Shown one piece after another: positions 23,640-31,739 of a stretch of 45,407 nucleotides of DNA. This DNA comes from SZUA-584 sp041656035 (lineage in GTDB: Bacteria; Bacillota; Clostridia; Christensenellales; SZUA-584): assembly GCA_964586785.1 (NCBI GenBank), contig CAZPHS010000015.1, positions 1 through 45,407 on the forward strand, given 5' to 3'. The notes under the pieces are model-generated. The model did not search any database. It worked only from the letters and a program-made list of their open reading frames with translations, and was not told the origin of the DNA. The first letter of the stretch is position 1. Every line of letters starts with the position of its first letter. Both the position numbers and the translations under genes were made by a program.

Positions 23640-25847
23640 ATGCGAAAGCTTTTTCTTTTAACACGAATGCAAATACAAGCGTACACAAGAAGGAGGGTAT
23701 GGATAATACTCCTTTCCTTCGGTTTCTTGTTTACTTTGGTATGTTATTATTTTGTTTATCCAAAGGAACCGTATCTCGCGATTAATCAAACGGCTTACGG
23801 GCAGGCCGTTTTAACGCTGATTTTTATGATGATAGGCATAGAAATGCAAAGGGAGCAGCGGCGGGAACATATGGACGATATTTTCGCCTCCTATTCAAAA
23901 AACACCAATATAGTTCCCTGGAGCCAAGTGCTGGCAATCGGTTTTCTAAGCTTGGCGCTTACTCTGTTGATTTTGACAGGCTGCTTTATTCGTATGCATA
24001 TGGATGCTGCCTCGTCTTTATGGATTGCGCAATCATTAAAATACATCGTTCTGCTTTTTTTGCTGCCCTGCTTAATTATGGGTGTTTGGGGACTTTTGAT
24101 AAGCCATTGGAACAAAGGAAAAAGCGTGTACCTGCCGGCAGTATTGATGTGGCTTTTAACCTCATCGCTATGTATTTATTTTGTCAGTTATTTACCTATA
24201 ATATGGTCCAGCGACGGCAGGTTTTTATATAATGCGTTTAACATGGGTATCAATAATTTTCACATGTTTGAGAATTTATCAACGGGCGCCGCTATTGAGG
24301 TTCCAAGATGGATTGTGCGTATAGGTATTTTGATTATATTAACCGCGTTATTCTTGTGCGCGAATAATAAATCCCACGCGTCGACACGCGCGCAAAAACG
24401 GAAAGGATGGATTAAGCTGTCTTTAGCCATTGCGTTCGGCTTAGCGATTACAGTATTTTTTTATGCCAGATATAATGTTTTCTTTACACGTTTTGCGGAA
24501 CCTAATGATGTGATGAGTTACGTATCCAGTAAAAACAGCATGTATATGAGTGGAGAACCCGTAAGCTTAACCGATTTCCCAACCGAAAAGAATGTTACGA
24601 TAAATAAGACAGATATTAACCTTACATGCACAACACAGGGAATCAACGCGGAAGTTGTAATGCAAACCACCCAAAATAAAAAGGCGAACGGCCAATCGTT
24701 TGTTTTATATTCCGATTTGATTGTTGATGAGGTACGCATAGACGGAGAGGCGGCCGCTTTTGAACGCAGCCATGACGGGCTTATGGTATACTATCCCAAA
24801 AGCATTAAATCCGGTGATATCGTTACTTTTAAGTTTATCTACCATGGTTACAGCCTGCCCAATTTTCCCGCGAATGAGACTACCGTTCAATTAAACCGCT
24901 CGTTTCCATGGATACCGTGGCCCGGTATTAAAAGCACAAATAGCTATGGTAACAACTGGTATGATGAAACTGAAATGTTTTTTATTGAGGACTGGCAGCG
25001 TGAGGATGAGGTTGAATATACGCTTAAGTACAAAGGCCCCGGCAACCTTTATACTAATTTGGATACTCAATCCAAAAACCTTTACACGGGAGTTTCTGGC
25101 GACGGGGTTTCAATATATTCGGGAATGTCGCACAAAAATCATAGAGGTGTGGACGTTTATGTGCCGGCCAGCAGATACCAATATGCCGCCCTTCCGGCAG
25201 ATGCCGTGCTGGACGCGTATGATAAGCTTTTAGATTTATGCGAGAGAATGGGAACGATAAAAAAGCCGCAAAAACCAAAGTCTGTAATAGTGATGTATAT
25301 GCGCTGCCCCATAATCGGTATGCTGCATTATGCTCCCCAAGAGCTCTATTCCCGGGAAGGCGAGTGGGAAATCCGCATTCAAAGCGAATCATCCAGCGTA
25401 GTGTCATCAAGAAAATGGTACGCGGATTCCGTTGAAGATTATAAATCGTCTACAGACGTTAACGTTCAGATGGCTATACCATATATTATCAGTCCCTGCA
25501 CGGGATACCCTACCGATGTTCCTCAAATATCCACGAATAATTTTGCCGCATGGCTTAGCGCTTATATACTTGTAAAGGATTGTGACGACGAGGATATGGA
25601 ATATTATGCGGAAGTTCTCAGAGAAGGTTTTTTATTGTATGATTACGAATTTGTCAACGGTGAGCTTGTTTCAAAAACTCCGCTTACTGAACAAGAAGAA
25701 ATACGGATTGATAGGGTATTGGAGCGAATGCGAAACGGCGAAAACTTTGACGAGCCGTTTAGGTCTTTATATCAACGCCTTTTACAAGCGGAATCTATTA
25801 CATTATCGGACATCGTATCTTTGCTATATTACCATCGGGGAGAATAA
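23640..25847 (+). CDS. ABC exporter permease with a large M1-peptidase-like ectodomain lacking the HExxH motif
   Basis: A 735-residue membrane protein. Seven hydrophobic helices occupy about 20-276, followed by a soluble domain (about 280-735). An odd helix number would put that domain outside. Its first part resembles the N-terminal beta-domain of M1 aminopeptidases (LIVDEVRIDGEAAAFERSHDGL, then GDIVTFKFIYHG), and a later GMLHYAPQEL sits where M1 enzymes have GAMEN. I find no HExxH zinc motif, so it is probably not a peptidase but a binding or scaffold domain. ATG 23640 has GGGAGAG upstream. The ATPase gene starts five bases after it. Confidence 0.72.
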   Translation: MRKLFLLTRMQIQAYTRRRVWIILLSFGFLFTLVCYYFVYPKEPYLAINQTAYGQAVLTLIFMMIGIEMQREQRREHMDDIFASYSKNTNIVPWSQVLAIGFLSLALTLLILTGCFIRMHMDAASSLWIAQSLKYIVLLFLLPCLIMGVWGLLISHWNKGKSVYLPAVLMWLLTSSLCIYFVSYLPIIWSSDGRFLYNAFNMGINNFHMFENLSTGAAIEVPRWIVRIGILIILTALFLCANNKSHASTRAQKRKGWIKLSLAIAFGLAITVFFYARYNVFFTRFAEPNDVMSYVSSKNSMYMSGEPVSLTDFPTEKNVTINKTDINLTCTTQGINAEVVMQTTQNKKANGQSFVLYSDLIVDEVRIDGEAAAFERSHDGLMVYYPKSIKSGDIVTFKFIYHGYSLPNFPANETTVQLNRSFPWIPWPGIKSTNSYGNNWYDETEMFFIEDWQREDEVEYTLKYKGPGNLYTNLDTQSKNLYTGVSGDGVSIYSGMSHKNHRGVDVYVPASRYQYAALPADAVLDAYDKLLDLCERMGTIKKPQKPKSVIVMYMRCPIIGMLHYAPQELYSREGEWEIRIQSESSSVVSSRKWYADSVEDYKSSTDVNVQMAIPYIISPCTGYPTDVPQISTNNFAAWLSAYILVKDCDDEDMEYYAEVLREGFLLYDYEFVNGELVSKTPLTEQEEIRIDRVLERMRNGENFDEPFRSLYQRLLQAESITLSDIVSLLYYHRGE

Positions 25848-25851
25848 ATAA

Positions 25852-26721
25852 ATGAATATTATAATAAACGGATTGTCAAAATCCTTTAAAAAAGTAAAAG
25901 CGCTCGCTGAAGTTAATTTGACGATTGCGCCGGGCATACATGGGCTTTTAGGCCCTAACGGCGCCGGCAAAACAACAATAATGCGTATACTGGCGACCAT
26001 TTTGGACGCAGACCAAGGCGATATATCATGGGGAAGCTCTTATAACTGGAAGCGCCCCAAAGCCATTAAAGGCAAGGTTGGATATTTGCCTCAACAATTC
26101 GGCATGTATAAATATTTAAGAGTGGAAGAAGCGCTAAAGAACGTGGCGCTGCTTAAAAATGTTCCCAAGGCCAAAGAGAAAGAGCATGTTGGAATGGCTA
26201 TGGAAAGGGCAAATTTATCCGAATATGCCAAACGTAAAGCCGGGCAGCTTTCCGGAGGCATGCTCAGAAGGTTAGGCGTTGCGCAGGCGATATTGGCGGA
26301 GCCGAGCCTTTTGATACTTGACGAGCCGTCGGCGGGGCTTGATCCGGCGGAGCGAATCAGTTTTCGTAAATTAATCAGGGATTATAATAACGGCGAACGT
26401 ATAATACTAATTTCCAGCCATATTGTGAACGATATTGAAAGCCTGTGCGATAAGGTTTCCATTATGAACCTCGGCAAGATACTTGTTACCGGCAGCATAC
26501 CCCAAATACAAGACAAGGCCAAATATAACGTAAAAGAAGAAACGATGTCCGAACCGGCCTTCAGAGAAATTGAGAAAAACAATATTGTAATCAATTTCAC
26601 ACCTGCAGCTGAAGGATATAGGGTGAGGTATTTAACGAACGAAAAGATAAACGGGGACGCAGCAAAAGCAAACCTTGAGGACAGTTACACTTTCATTATA
26701 CAAAAGGATAAAGAATTATGA
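25852..26721 (+). CDS. ABC transporter ATP-binding protein
   Basis: A 289-residue ATPase of the CcmA/drug-export type. It shows Walker A (GPNGAGKTT near 37), the Q-loop (LPQQFGMY), signature (LSGGMLRRLGVAQ), Walker B (LLILDEPSAGLDP) and the H-loop (ISSHIVNDIES). A C-terminal extension of about 70 residues follows the nucleotide-binding core. It lies between two permease genes and overlaps the second by four bases (ATGA), so the three proteins probably form one exporter. The substrate is unknown. Confidence 0.93.
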   Translation: MNIIINGLSKSFKKVKALAEVNLTIAPGIHGLLGPNGAGKTTIMRILATILDADQGDISWGSSYNWKRPKAIKGKVGYLPQQFGMYKYLRVEEALKNVALLKNVPKAKEKEHVGMAMERANLSEYAKRKAGQLSGGMLRRLGVAQAILAEPSLLILDEPSAGLDPAERISFRKLIRDYNNGERIILISSHIVNDIESLCDKVSIMNLGKILVTGSIPQIQDKAKYNVKEETMSEPAFREIEKNNIVINFTPAAEGYRVRYLTNEKINGDAAKANLEDSYTFIIQKDKEL

Positions 26722-27365
26722 GACGTTTTTTTAGGGAGTTGGCTTTTGATATAAGCGAACCGGGTATTCATATGATGCTGATTCCCGTATTCGCTTTTAT
26801 TTTTGTCGTAATGACGTATATTGTCCAACATAACTTAGACGCTATGGGACAAAGCAATTTAATCACGCTTCCTTTGTTTGAAATACTCATTCCATCGTTA
26901 GGCGGGTACGGGTCTGTTATGTTGATGCAAGGGTTGCTTGACACGGAAGGCGGAGAACTTTATTTCACTTATCCGCGCTCATACCTTTACTGGGGTTTGC
27001 TGCGCCAGTTTCGCTTTTTTGTTTTATACGTTTTGCTGATTGCCGCCGTGTGCATATCCGTTGCGGGTATAATGAATATTGATTTTGTTCAAATATTTCA
27101 TTTGGCGGCGGCGCAAAGTTTTGCGGTAATGGCGGTATCTTTTTTGGGTGTTACGGCTTCTAAAAAGGTAAGCATAGGTTTGATACTGCTGCTGGCTTTC
27201 ATTGGAATACAGATAACTCTCGGTCAGGAATACGGAGTATTTAACCTTATATATGTAATGAGCGGTTTTGCGCCTTCATATGAGCAGCTTATGAGTATTT
27301 CATTGAATTCAATTATTGTCGGTACATTTAGTTGGGTAGTCGGACAAGTTTGGGTTAGGCCTTAA
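26718..27365 (+). CDS. Second ABC permease subunit
   Basis: A 215-residue membrane protein with about six hydrophobic helices, with no recognisable ectodomain or motif. The arrangement (long permease with ectodomain, ATPase, short permease) suggests a heterodimeric ABC-2 exporter in which the short partner supplies the second transmembrane half. Its ATG overlaps the ATPase stop. It ends 59 bases before the convergent deoC stop. I cannot name the family. Confidence 0.75.
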   Translation: MRRFFRELAFDISEPGIHMMLIPVFAFIFVVMTYIVQHNLDAMGQSNLITLPLFEILIPSLGGYGSVMLMQGLLDTEGGELYFTYPRSYLYWGLLRQFRFFVLYVLLIAAVCISVAGIMNIDFVQIFHLAAAQSFAVMAVSFLGVTASKKVSIGLILLLAFIGIQITLGQEYGVFNLIYVMSGFAPSYEQLMSISLNSIIVGTFSWVVGQVWVRP

Positions 27366-27424
27366 CATATAATACGATATAGCGGCAGACGGGCGTTTCC
27401 CATAAGCAAAGCCTATACCGCCGC

Positions 27425-28108
27425 TTACAATATTTGTTGTTCGGATACTATTTTCACTCCGGAGCTTGTTCCTATTCTGTTTGCTCCGGCATTAAGCATT
27501 TTCGCGGCGTCCCTAAAGCTTTTTATACCGCCCGCCGCTTTCACTCCCATATCGCCGCCCACCGCGGCTCTGATAAGCTTAACGTCGTTCGCGTTCGCGC
27601 CGCTTATTGAAAACCCCGTCGAGGTTTTAACAAAACGCGCGCCCGCGCCTTTGGCCGCGGCGCACATTTTAATCTTTTCTTCGTCGGTTAAAAGACATGC
27701 CTCTATAATCACTTTTACCGCCGCGCTGCCCGCCGCGTCCACGACCGCCTTTATGTCTTTCTCAACATAAGCCCAGTCGCCGGATTTAGCCGCTCCTATA
27801 TTTGCCGCCATATCGAGCTCGTTTGCGCCCAGCTTCACGCAAGCCGCGGCCTGCTCCGCTTTCATATCGCGGGTTAGAGCTCCTAACGGAAAGCCTATAA
27901 CCGCGCAAACCTTAACGCCGCTGCCGGCAAGCAGCTTTGCGCAATAAGACACGTAATACGGGTTCACGCAAACAGCGGCAAAGCCGAACTTAACCGCCTC
28001 TCCGCACAGCGTTTTTATACGCGTGCCGGTCGCGTCGGCCGCAAGCAGCGTATGGTCTATATATTTCGCTATGCTTTCCGGTGAATGTATTTCGCTGATT
28101 TTAACCAC
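27425..28108 (-). CDS. deoC: Deoxyribose-phosphate aldolase
   Basis: Splits 2-deoxyribose-5-phosphate into glyceraldehyde-3-phosphate and acetaldehyde in deoxynucleoside catabolism. The 227 residues form a TIM barrel with IAKYIDHTLLAADAT at the start, VKVIIEACLL, and the Schiff-base lysine in GARFVKTSTGFS; AAGGIKSFRDA binds phosphate. It lies 54 bases after galE on the same strand and may be co-transcribed. The GTG at 28108 is only one base from an AGGGG, which is poor spacing, and no other canonical start exists before a TAG upstream, so the exact start is uncertain. Confidence 0.94.
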   Translation of the reverse strand: MVKISEIHSPESIAKYIDHTLLAADATGTRIKTLCGEAVKFGFAAVCVNPYYVSYCAKLLAGSGVKVCAVIGFPLGALTRDMKAEQAAACVKLGANELDMAANIGAAKSGDWAYVEKDIKAVVDAAGSAAVKVIIEACLLTDEEKIKMCAAAKGAGARFVKTSTGFSISGANANDVKLIRAAVGGDMGVKAAGGIKSFRDAAKMLNAGANRIGTSSGVKIVSEQQIL

Positions 28109-28162
28109 ACCCCTTTCATTTCGCCTTTTGAAACTAAGGCGGCGCTTTTTATATATTGCCCG

Positions 28163-29152
28163 TTATTCGCCGTATCCGTCCGGATGGCTTTTGTGCCAGT
28201 TCCACGCGCTCTTTATTATATCTTCTATTTTTGTATAGAGCGGTTTCCATCCCAGTATTTTTTCCGCCTTTTTGTTGGACGCTATAAGGGTTGACGGGTC
28301 TCCCGCGCGGCGCGGCTCTACCCGCGCCGGAATGTCGCGTCCGGTTACTTCCCTTGCCGCTTGTATAATCTCCGTAACCGAAAATCCGCTTCCGTTGCCC
28401 AGGTTGAAAATTTCGCTTTCTCCGCCGCCGGAAAGAAACTCATACGCCAGCAAATGCGCCCGCGTCAAATCCTTAACGTCTATGTAATCGCGCACGCATG
28501 TACCGTCGCGCGTTGGATAATCGTCGCCAAAAACCCCAATATACTCTCTTTTACCGAGCGCCGCCGAAAGCACAATAGGTATAAGGTGGGATTCCGGCCT
28601 GTGGTCTTCGCCGATATCGGCGTTGTTATCCGCTCCTGCCGCGTTAAAATAACGAAGCGCCGCGTACTTTATGCCATAGGCTATATCGCACCATTTTAAC
28701 AGCTTTTCGATGGCAAGCTTTGTGTCTCCGTAAGGGTTCGTCGGCTCCGTCCTGTCCGTTTCTTCTATGGGCTGTTTTTCCGGCTCTCCGTATACCGCGG
28801 CCGTTGAAGAAAACACTATTTTTTTAACGCCGTGCGCGCGCATAACATCCAGCATAACCTGCGCGCCGTTTAAATTGTTCATATAGTATTTTAAGGGTTC
28901 TTTGCAGCTTTCGCCGACGAGAGAGCAAGCGGCAAAATCAATAACGCCGTCTATGGAAGTTTGCGCAAATATGTTGTTGAGAAAAACAGCGTCGCGGACA
29001 TCGCCCACGTAAAGCTTTCCGTACTTAACCGCCTGTTTATGTCCGGTGCTTATATCGTCGGCTACAACAACATCATACCCCGCTCTTTCAAGAGCCGCGC
29101 ACATATGGCTTCCTATATATCCGGCGCCTCCGGCGACAAGTATTGTTTTCAT
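28163..29152 (-). CDS. galE: UDP-glucose 4-epimerase
   Basis: Interconverts UDP-galactose and UDP-glucose with bound NAD. The 329 residues contain the Rossmann motif GGAGYIGSHMC at the N-terminus, the catalytic Ser/Tyr/Lys set (FSSTAAVYG and the YGDTKLAIEK YxxxK motif), LRYFNAAGA and the C-terminal GWKPLYTKIEDIIKSAW. It overlaps galT by four bases, and completes the Leloir pathway with galT and galK in one operon. Confidence 0.96.
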   Translation of the reverse strand: MKTILVAGGAGYIGSHMCAALERAGYDVVVADDISTGHKQAVKYGKLYVGDVRDAVFLNNIFAQTSIDGVIDFAACSLVGESCKEPLKYYMNNLNGAQVMLDVMRAHGVKKIVFSSTAAVYGEPEKQPIEETDRTEPTNPYGDTKLAIEKLLKWCDIAYGIKYAALRYFNAAGADNNADIGEDHRPESHLIPIVLSAALGKREYIGVFGDDYPTRDGTCVRDYIDVKDLTRAHLLAYEFLSGGGESEIFNLGNGSGFSVTEIIQAAREVTGRDIPARVEPRRAGDPSTLIASNKKAEKILGWKPLYTKIEDIIKSAWNWHKSHPDGYGE

Positions 29153-30126
29153 GGTTTGCCTCCTGTGTATTTTTGATAGGCCGCCTTCAGTTCCAAAGCT
29201 TTTTCTTCGGGGCGGCTTGGATTGCAGTACGCTCCCGCTCCCGACTCGGACGACGCGAAATATTGCTGTACCGTGCCGGAACGCATAGGCGGTATAAACT
29301 CTATATGAAAATGAAACGGCTTTGTTAAACCGGGCGTGTTGACAGGCGCGTTATGCATACACATCATGTAAGGCAGTCTGGTATCAAACAAACTATCGTA
29401 CATACCGGCGGCCGCCCTTACCGTTTCACCGAGCGAATCAAGCTCTTTTTGGCTCATAGCGGAAATATCGGGCATGTGCCTGTTGGATACGACATATGTG
29501 CCGTACACAACGTGCGAGAAGAAAGGCACATATACGGTAAAGTGTTCGTTGCGGAAAACAATCCGCCTGCCGTCGTCAATCTCGGCTTTAAGCATTTCGC
29601 AGAAAAGGCACGCGCCTTTTTGCTCCATATGCTCTTTCGCGGCATACGCCCTTTGCTCTACCCTTTTGGGCAGAAAAGGATATCCGTAGGCCTGACCGTG
29701 CGGATGAGGCATTGTAACGCCCACGGGCTCACCCCTGTTTTCAAATATAAATACGTATTTTATGCCGGTATCCGCGCAAAAGTCGCAAAAAACATCACGC
29801 CACATACGCGAAAGCTTATGAACGTGATTTGTTCCAAGCTCGGATAAGCTTGCGTTGTGGTCGGGCGAATATAAAAGCACTTCGCATATGCCGTACGAAG
29901 GCGAAACTTTAAACAGCTCATGCGTATCCACCGCGTCAGGCTCGGGCGGGTTTTTCGAAAGGGCGGGGAAGTCGTTAGGATACCGATAAACTTCGTAGTC
30001 CTTTGGCACTTTGCCGCTGTCCGTGCAGAAAGGACACCAGCCTTTAGGCATCTGCGGGCGCGCCTGCCGGTGGCTCGCAATCATAACCCAGTCCTTCGCC
30101 AAAGGATTCCATCTTAATTCAGCCAT
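29149..30126 (-). CDS. galT: Galactose-1-phosphate uridylyltransferase
   Basis: Transfers UMP from UDP-glucose to galactose-1-phosphate. From ATG 30126 (GGAGGG upstream) the protein has 325 residues. It belongs to the HIT-related GalT family with the active-site MPHPHGQAYGYP (HxHxQ), the early GWCPFCTDSGK zinc-site cysteines, CLFCEML, and HFHIEFIPPMR near the end. The 13 extra residues of the longer open frame lie within galK and are not counted. It is an operon partner of galK and galE. Confidence 0.95.
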   Translation of the reverse strand: MAELRWNPLAKDWVMIASHRQARPQMPKGWCPFCTDSGKVPKDYEVYRYPNDFPALSKNPPEPDAVDTHELFKVSPSYGICEVLLYSPDHNASLSELGTNHVHKLSRMWRDVFCDFCADTGIKYVFIFENRGEPVGVTMPHPHGQAYGYPFLPKRVEQRAYAAKEHMEQKGACLFCEMLKAEIDDGRRIVFRNEHFTVYVPFFSHVVYGTYVVSNRHMPDISAMSQKELDSLGETVRAAAGMYDSLFDTRLPYMMCMHNAPVNTPGLTKPFHFHIEFIPPMRSGTVQQYFASSESGAGAYCNPSRPEEKALELKAAYQKYTGGKP

Positions 30127-31408
30127 TATCTCCCTCCATAACGTACGCGCCTTCCGGACGTACAATAAGCTTATGGCAGCATCCTTTTTTAAACGCGCTT
30201 TCCATACCGCTTATGTATTCGTTTACAATCTCGTCCGGAACAAGCGAAAGTATTGTACCCGCAAAACCGCCTCCGTGTATTCTCCATGCCCCCATGCCGT
30301 TAAGTATGCGCTCGCTTAACGAAAGCGCCAGTGAAACGCTGCGCTCCGCCGTATTGCCGGAAGGATAACAGTTTTGCAGATTAGCCATGGACGAGAAACC
30401 GGAGCTTATCATAAGCTTTTTAAATGTTTCCATATCGCTGTTTTTAAGCGATTCAATTTGCTTTTCCACCCTATCATTTTCGTCAAAAAAATGTATCGCC
30501 CGCAATACAGCGCGGTCTGTCACGCGGCTCCGCAACGCGCTTATATTCTCATACAGCAAACTGCCGTCAACCTCCCGCAGCGCCTGTTTTGAAAAATAAG
30601 CCGCGACGCTTTTCATCTCCGCCGGAATCGAGGCGTATTCATCGCTCAAATCGGCGTGGCTGCCCCCCGCGTCCGTTATTATAAGCGTATGTTTCGCGCG
30701 GCTGAAATTATAATCTATTTTTTGAACAGCCGGCATAGACGGACTTTTAAAATCGATAGAGACGATACCGCCCACGGACGATGCGGTTTGATCCATAAGC
30801 CCGCATGGCTTGCCGAAATACACATTTTCGGCGTATTGGCCGATTTGCGCAATTTTTAAACTGCCGACGGAGCCGCCGTTATACAGTTTGTTTAATATGG
30901 CGCCTATAAGCACCTCAAAAGCCGCGGAGGAAGACAAGCCCGAGCCCGCCGGTATATCGGATACCGCGTAAGCGTCAAACCCTCCCGCCAAATAACCATT
31001 TTCTAAAAATCCGGCTGCCACGCCGCGAATAAGAGCCGCCGATGTGTTTATTTCCTCATGTTTCTTTTCCGTGTTTTTGATATCAACCGTTTCCGGTTTA
31101 AAGCCCTGCGAGTGAACGTGTATTATACCGTCGCTCCTTTTTGCAGCGACGGCGAGTATATCCATTGTTACCGCCGCCGCAAGCACGCGGCCAAACTGAT
31201 GGTCGGTATGATTGCCTCCAAGCTCTGTTCGCCCGGGAGCGCTTATAAGGCAAACTTCCCTATCCGTTCCAAAGATTTGCTCGAAACTATAAAGAGCGTT
31301 TATGTAACGACTTTTTTGTTTTTCCGTGTCCCTTTGATATAAATAAGCAAATTCACAATCCCACGCTCCGCCGGTTATATCTTTTATACTGTCCCCCGAA
31401 AGCCTCAT
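30119..31408 (-). CDS. galK: Galactokinase
   Basis: Phosphorylates galactose to galactose-1-phosphate. From ATG 31408 (GAGGAGA upstream) there are 429 residues. GHMP-kinase motifs: SAPGRTELGGNHTDHQFG (motif 1), SGLSSSAAFEVLIGAI (motif 2, ATP phosphates) and WRIHGGGFAGTILSLV (motif 3). It is the first gene of the galK-galT-galE operon, with a candidate promoter at 31442-31469. No galactose transporter or mutarotase is nearby. Confidence 0.96.
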   Translation of the reverse strand: MRLSGDSIKDITGGAWDCEFAYLYQRDTEKQKSRYINALYSFEQIFGTDREVCLISAPGRTELGGNHTDHQFGRVLAAAVTMDILAVAAKRSDGIIHVHSQGFKPETVDIKNTEKKHEEINTSAALIRGVAAGFLENGYLAGGFDAYAVSDIPAGSGLSSSAAFEVLIGAILNKLYNGGSVGSLKIAQIGQYAENVYFGKPCGLMDQTASSVGGIVSIDFKSPSMPAVQKIDYNFSRAKHTLIITDAGGSHADLSDEYASIPAEMKSVAAYFSKQALREVDGSLLYENISALRSRVTDRAVLRAIHFFDENDRVEKQIESLKNSDMETFKKLMISSGFSSMANLQNCYPSGNTAERSVSLALSLSERILNGMGAWRIHGGGFAGTILSLVPDEIVNEYISGMESAFKKGCCHKLIVRPEGAYVMEGDNG

Positions 31409-31441
31409 ATATATCTCCTCTGTCAAAACTGACATAACTAT

Positions 31442-31469
31442 AATATAACAGACAACACGCAAAATACAA
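31442..31469 (-). promoter_or_regulatory. Candidate promoter of the gal operon
   Basis: On the minus strand TTGTAT (31464-31469), 16 bases, then TATATT (31442-31447), about 35 bases before the galK start codon. The spacing is one base short of ideal and both boxes have mismatches. Confidence 0.45.
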
Positions 31470-31641
31470 TTAGTAAAAACATACCGAACATGTTTTTTTG
31501 TTTTAGAATGCCGTATGCGCTATAATAAATTTGGGTCTTATAATATATGGACAAAATAAAAGCGAATAAACATTTTAATTACATAAGCTGACAGTACGGC
31601 GGCATAACATAAATATTTTTTTCTGATTTGTTACAAAAGTG

Positions 31642-31670
31642 TTGCGAAATATTTTTACATTTTATATAAT
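31642..31670 (+). promoter_or_regulatory. Sigma-A promoter of the NlpC/P60 hydrolase gene
   Basis: TTGCGA (31642-31647), 17 bases, then a perfect TATAAT (31665-31670). It gives a leader of about 63 bases before ATG 31740. The palindrome at 31679-31690 falls just after the predicted transcription start. Confidence 0.75.
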
Positions 31671-31678
31671 ACTGCTAA

Positions 31679-31690
31679 GCCTGTACAGGC
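31679..31690. promoter_or_regulatory. 12-base perfect palindrome at the transcription start
   Basis: GCCTGTACAGGC is a perfect palindrome placed about +2 to +13 relative to the predicted start of the NlpC/P60 transcript. This is the position of a repressor operator for a dimeric DNA-binding protein. The regulator is unknown. Confidence 0.4.
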
Positions 31691-31739
31691 GGATTCTATT
31701 TTGACTCTTTTACTTAAGAAATTTTTCTAGGGGAATGCT

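Larger units (their letters stand above)
31409..31739. other. Divergent intergenic region between galK and the NlpC/P60 gene
   Basis: 331 bases, AT-rich. It holds the gal promoter (31442-31469), the NlpC/P60 promoter with its palindrome (31642-31690), and a further plus-strand promoter-like pair (TTGTTT at 31498-31503, 17 bases, TATAAT at 31521-31526) without an obvious gene of its own. I see no RNA gene or convincing open frame. Confidence 0.6.

Noticed and set aside
27366..27424. Bidirectional terminator between the exporter cassette and deoC
   Set aside because: AGCGGC and GCCGCT can pair, but over a loop of about 30 bases and without U-runs, so I could not support it.
29353..29847. A 164-codon plus-strand frame over galT
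   Set aside because: It is the antisense of a conserved enzyme gene and lacks a ribosome site or domain.
31546..31590. A 14-codon frame downstream of the promoter-like pair at 31498-31526
   Set aside because: It has no ribosome site and no recognisable sequence; the region is AT-rich, where such short frames are common.
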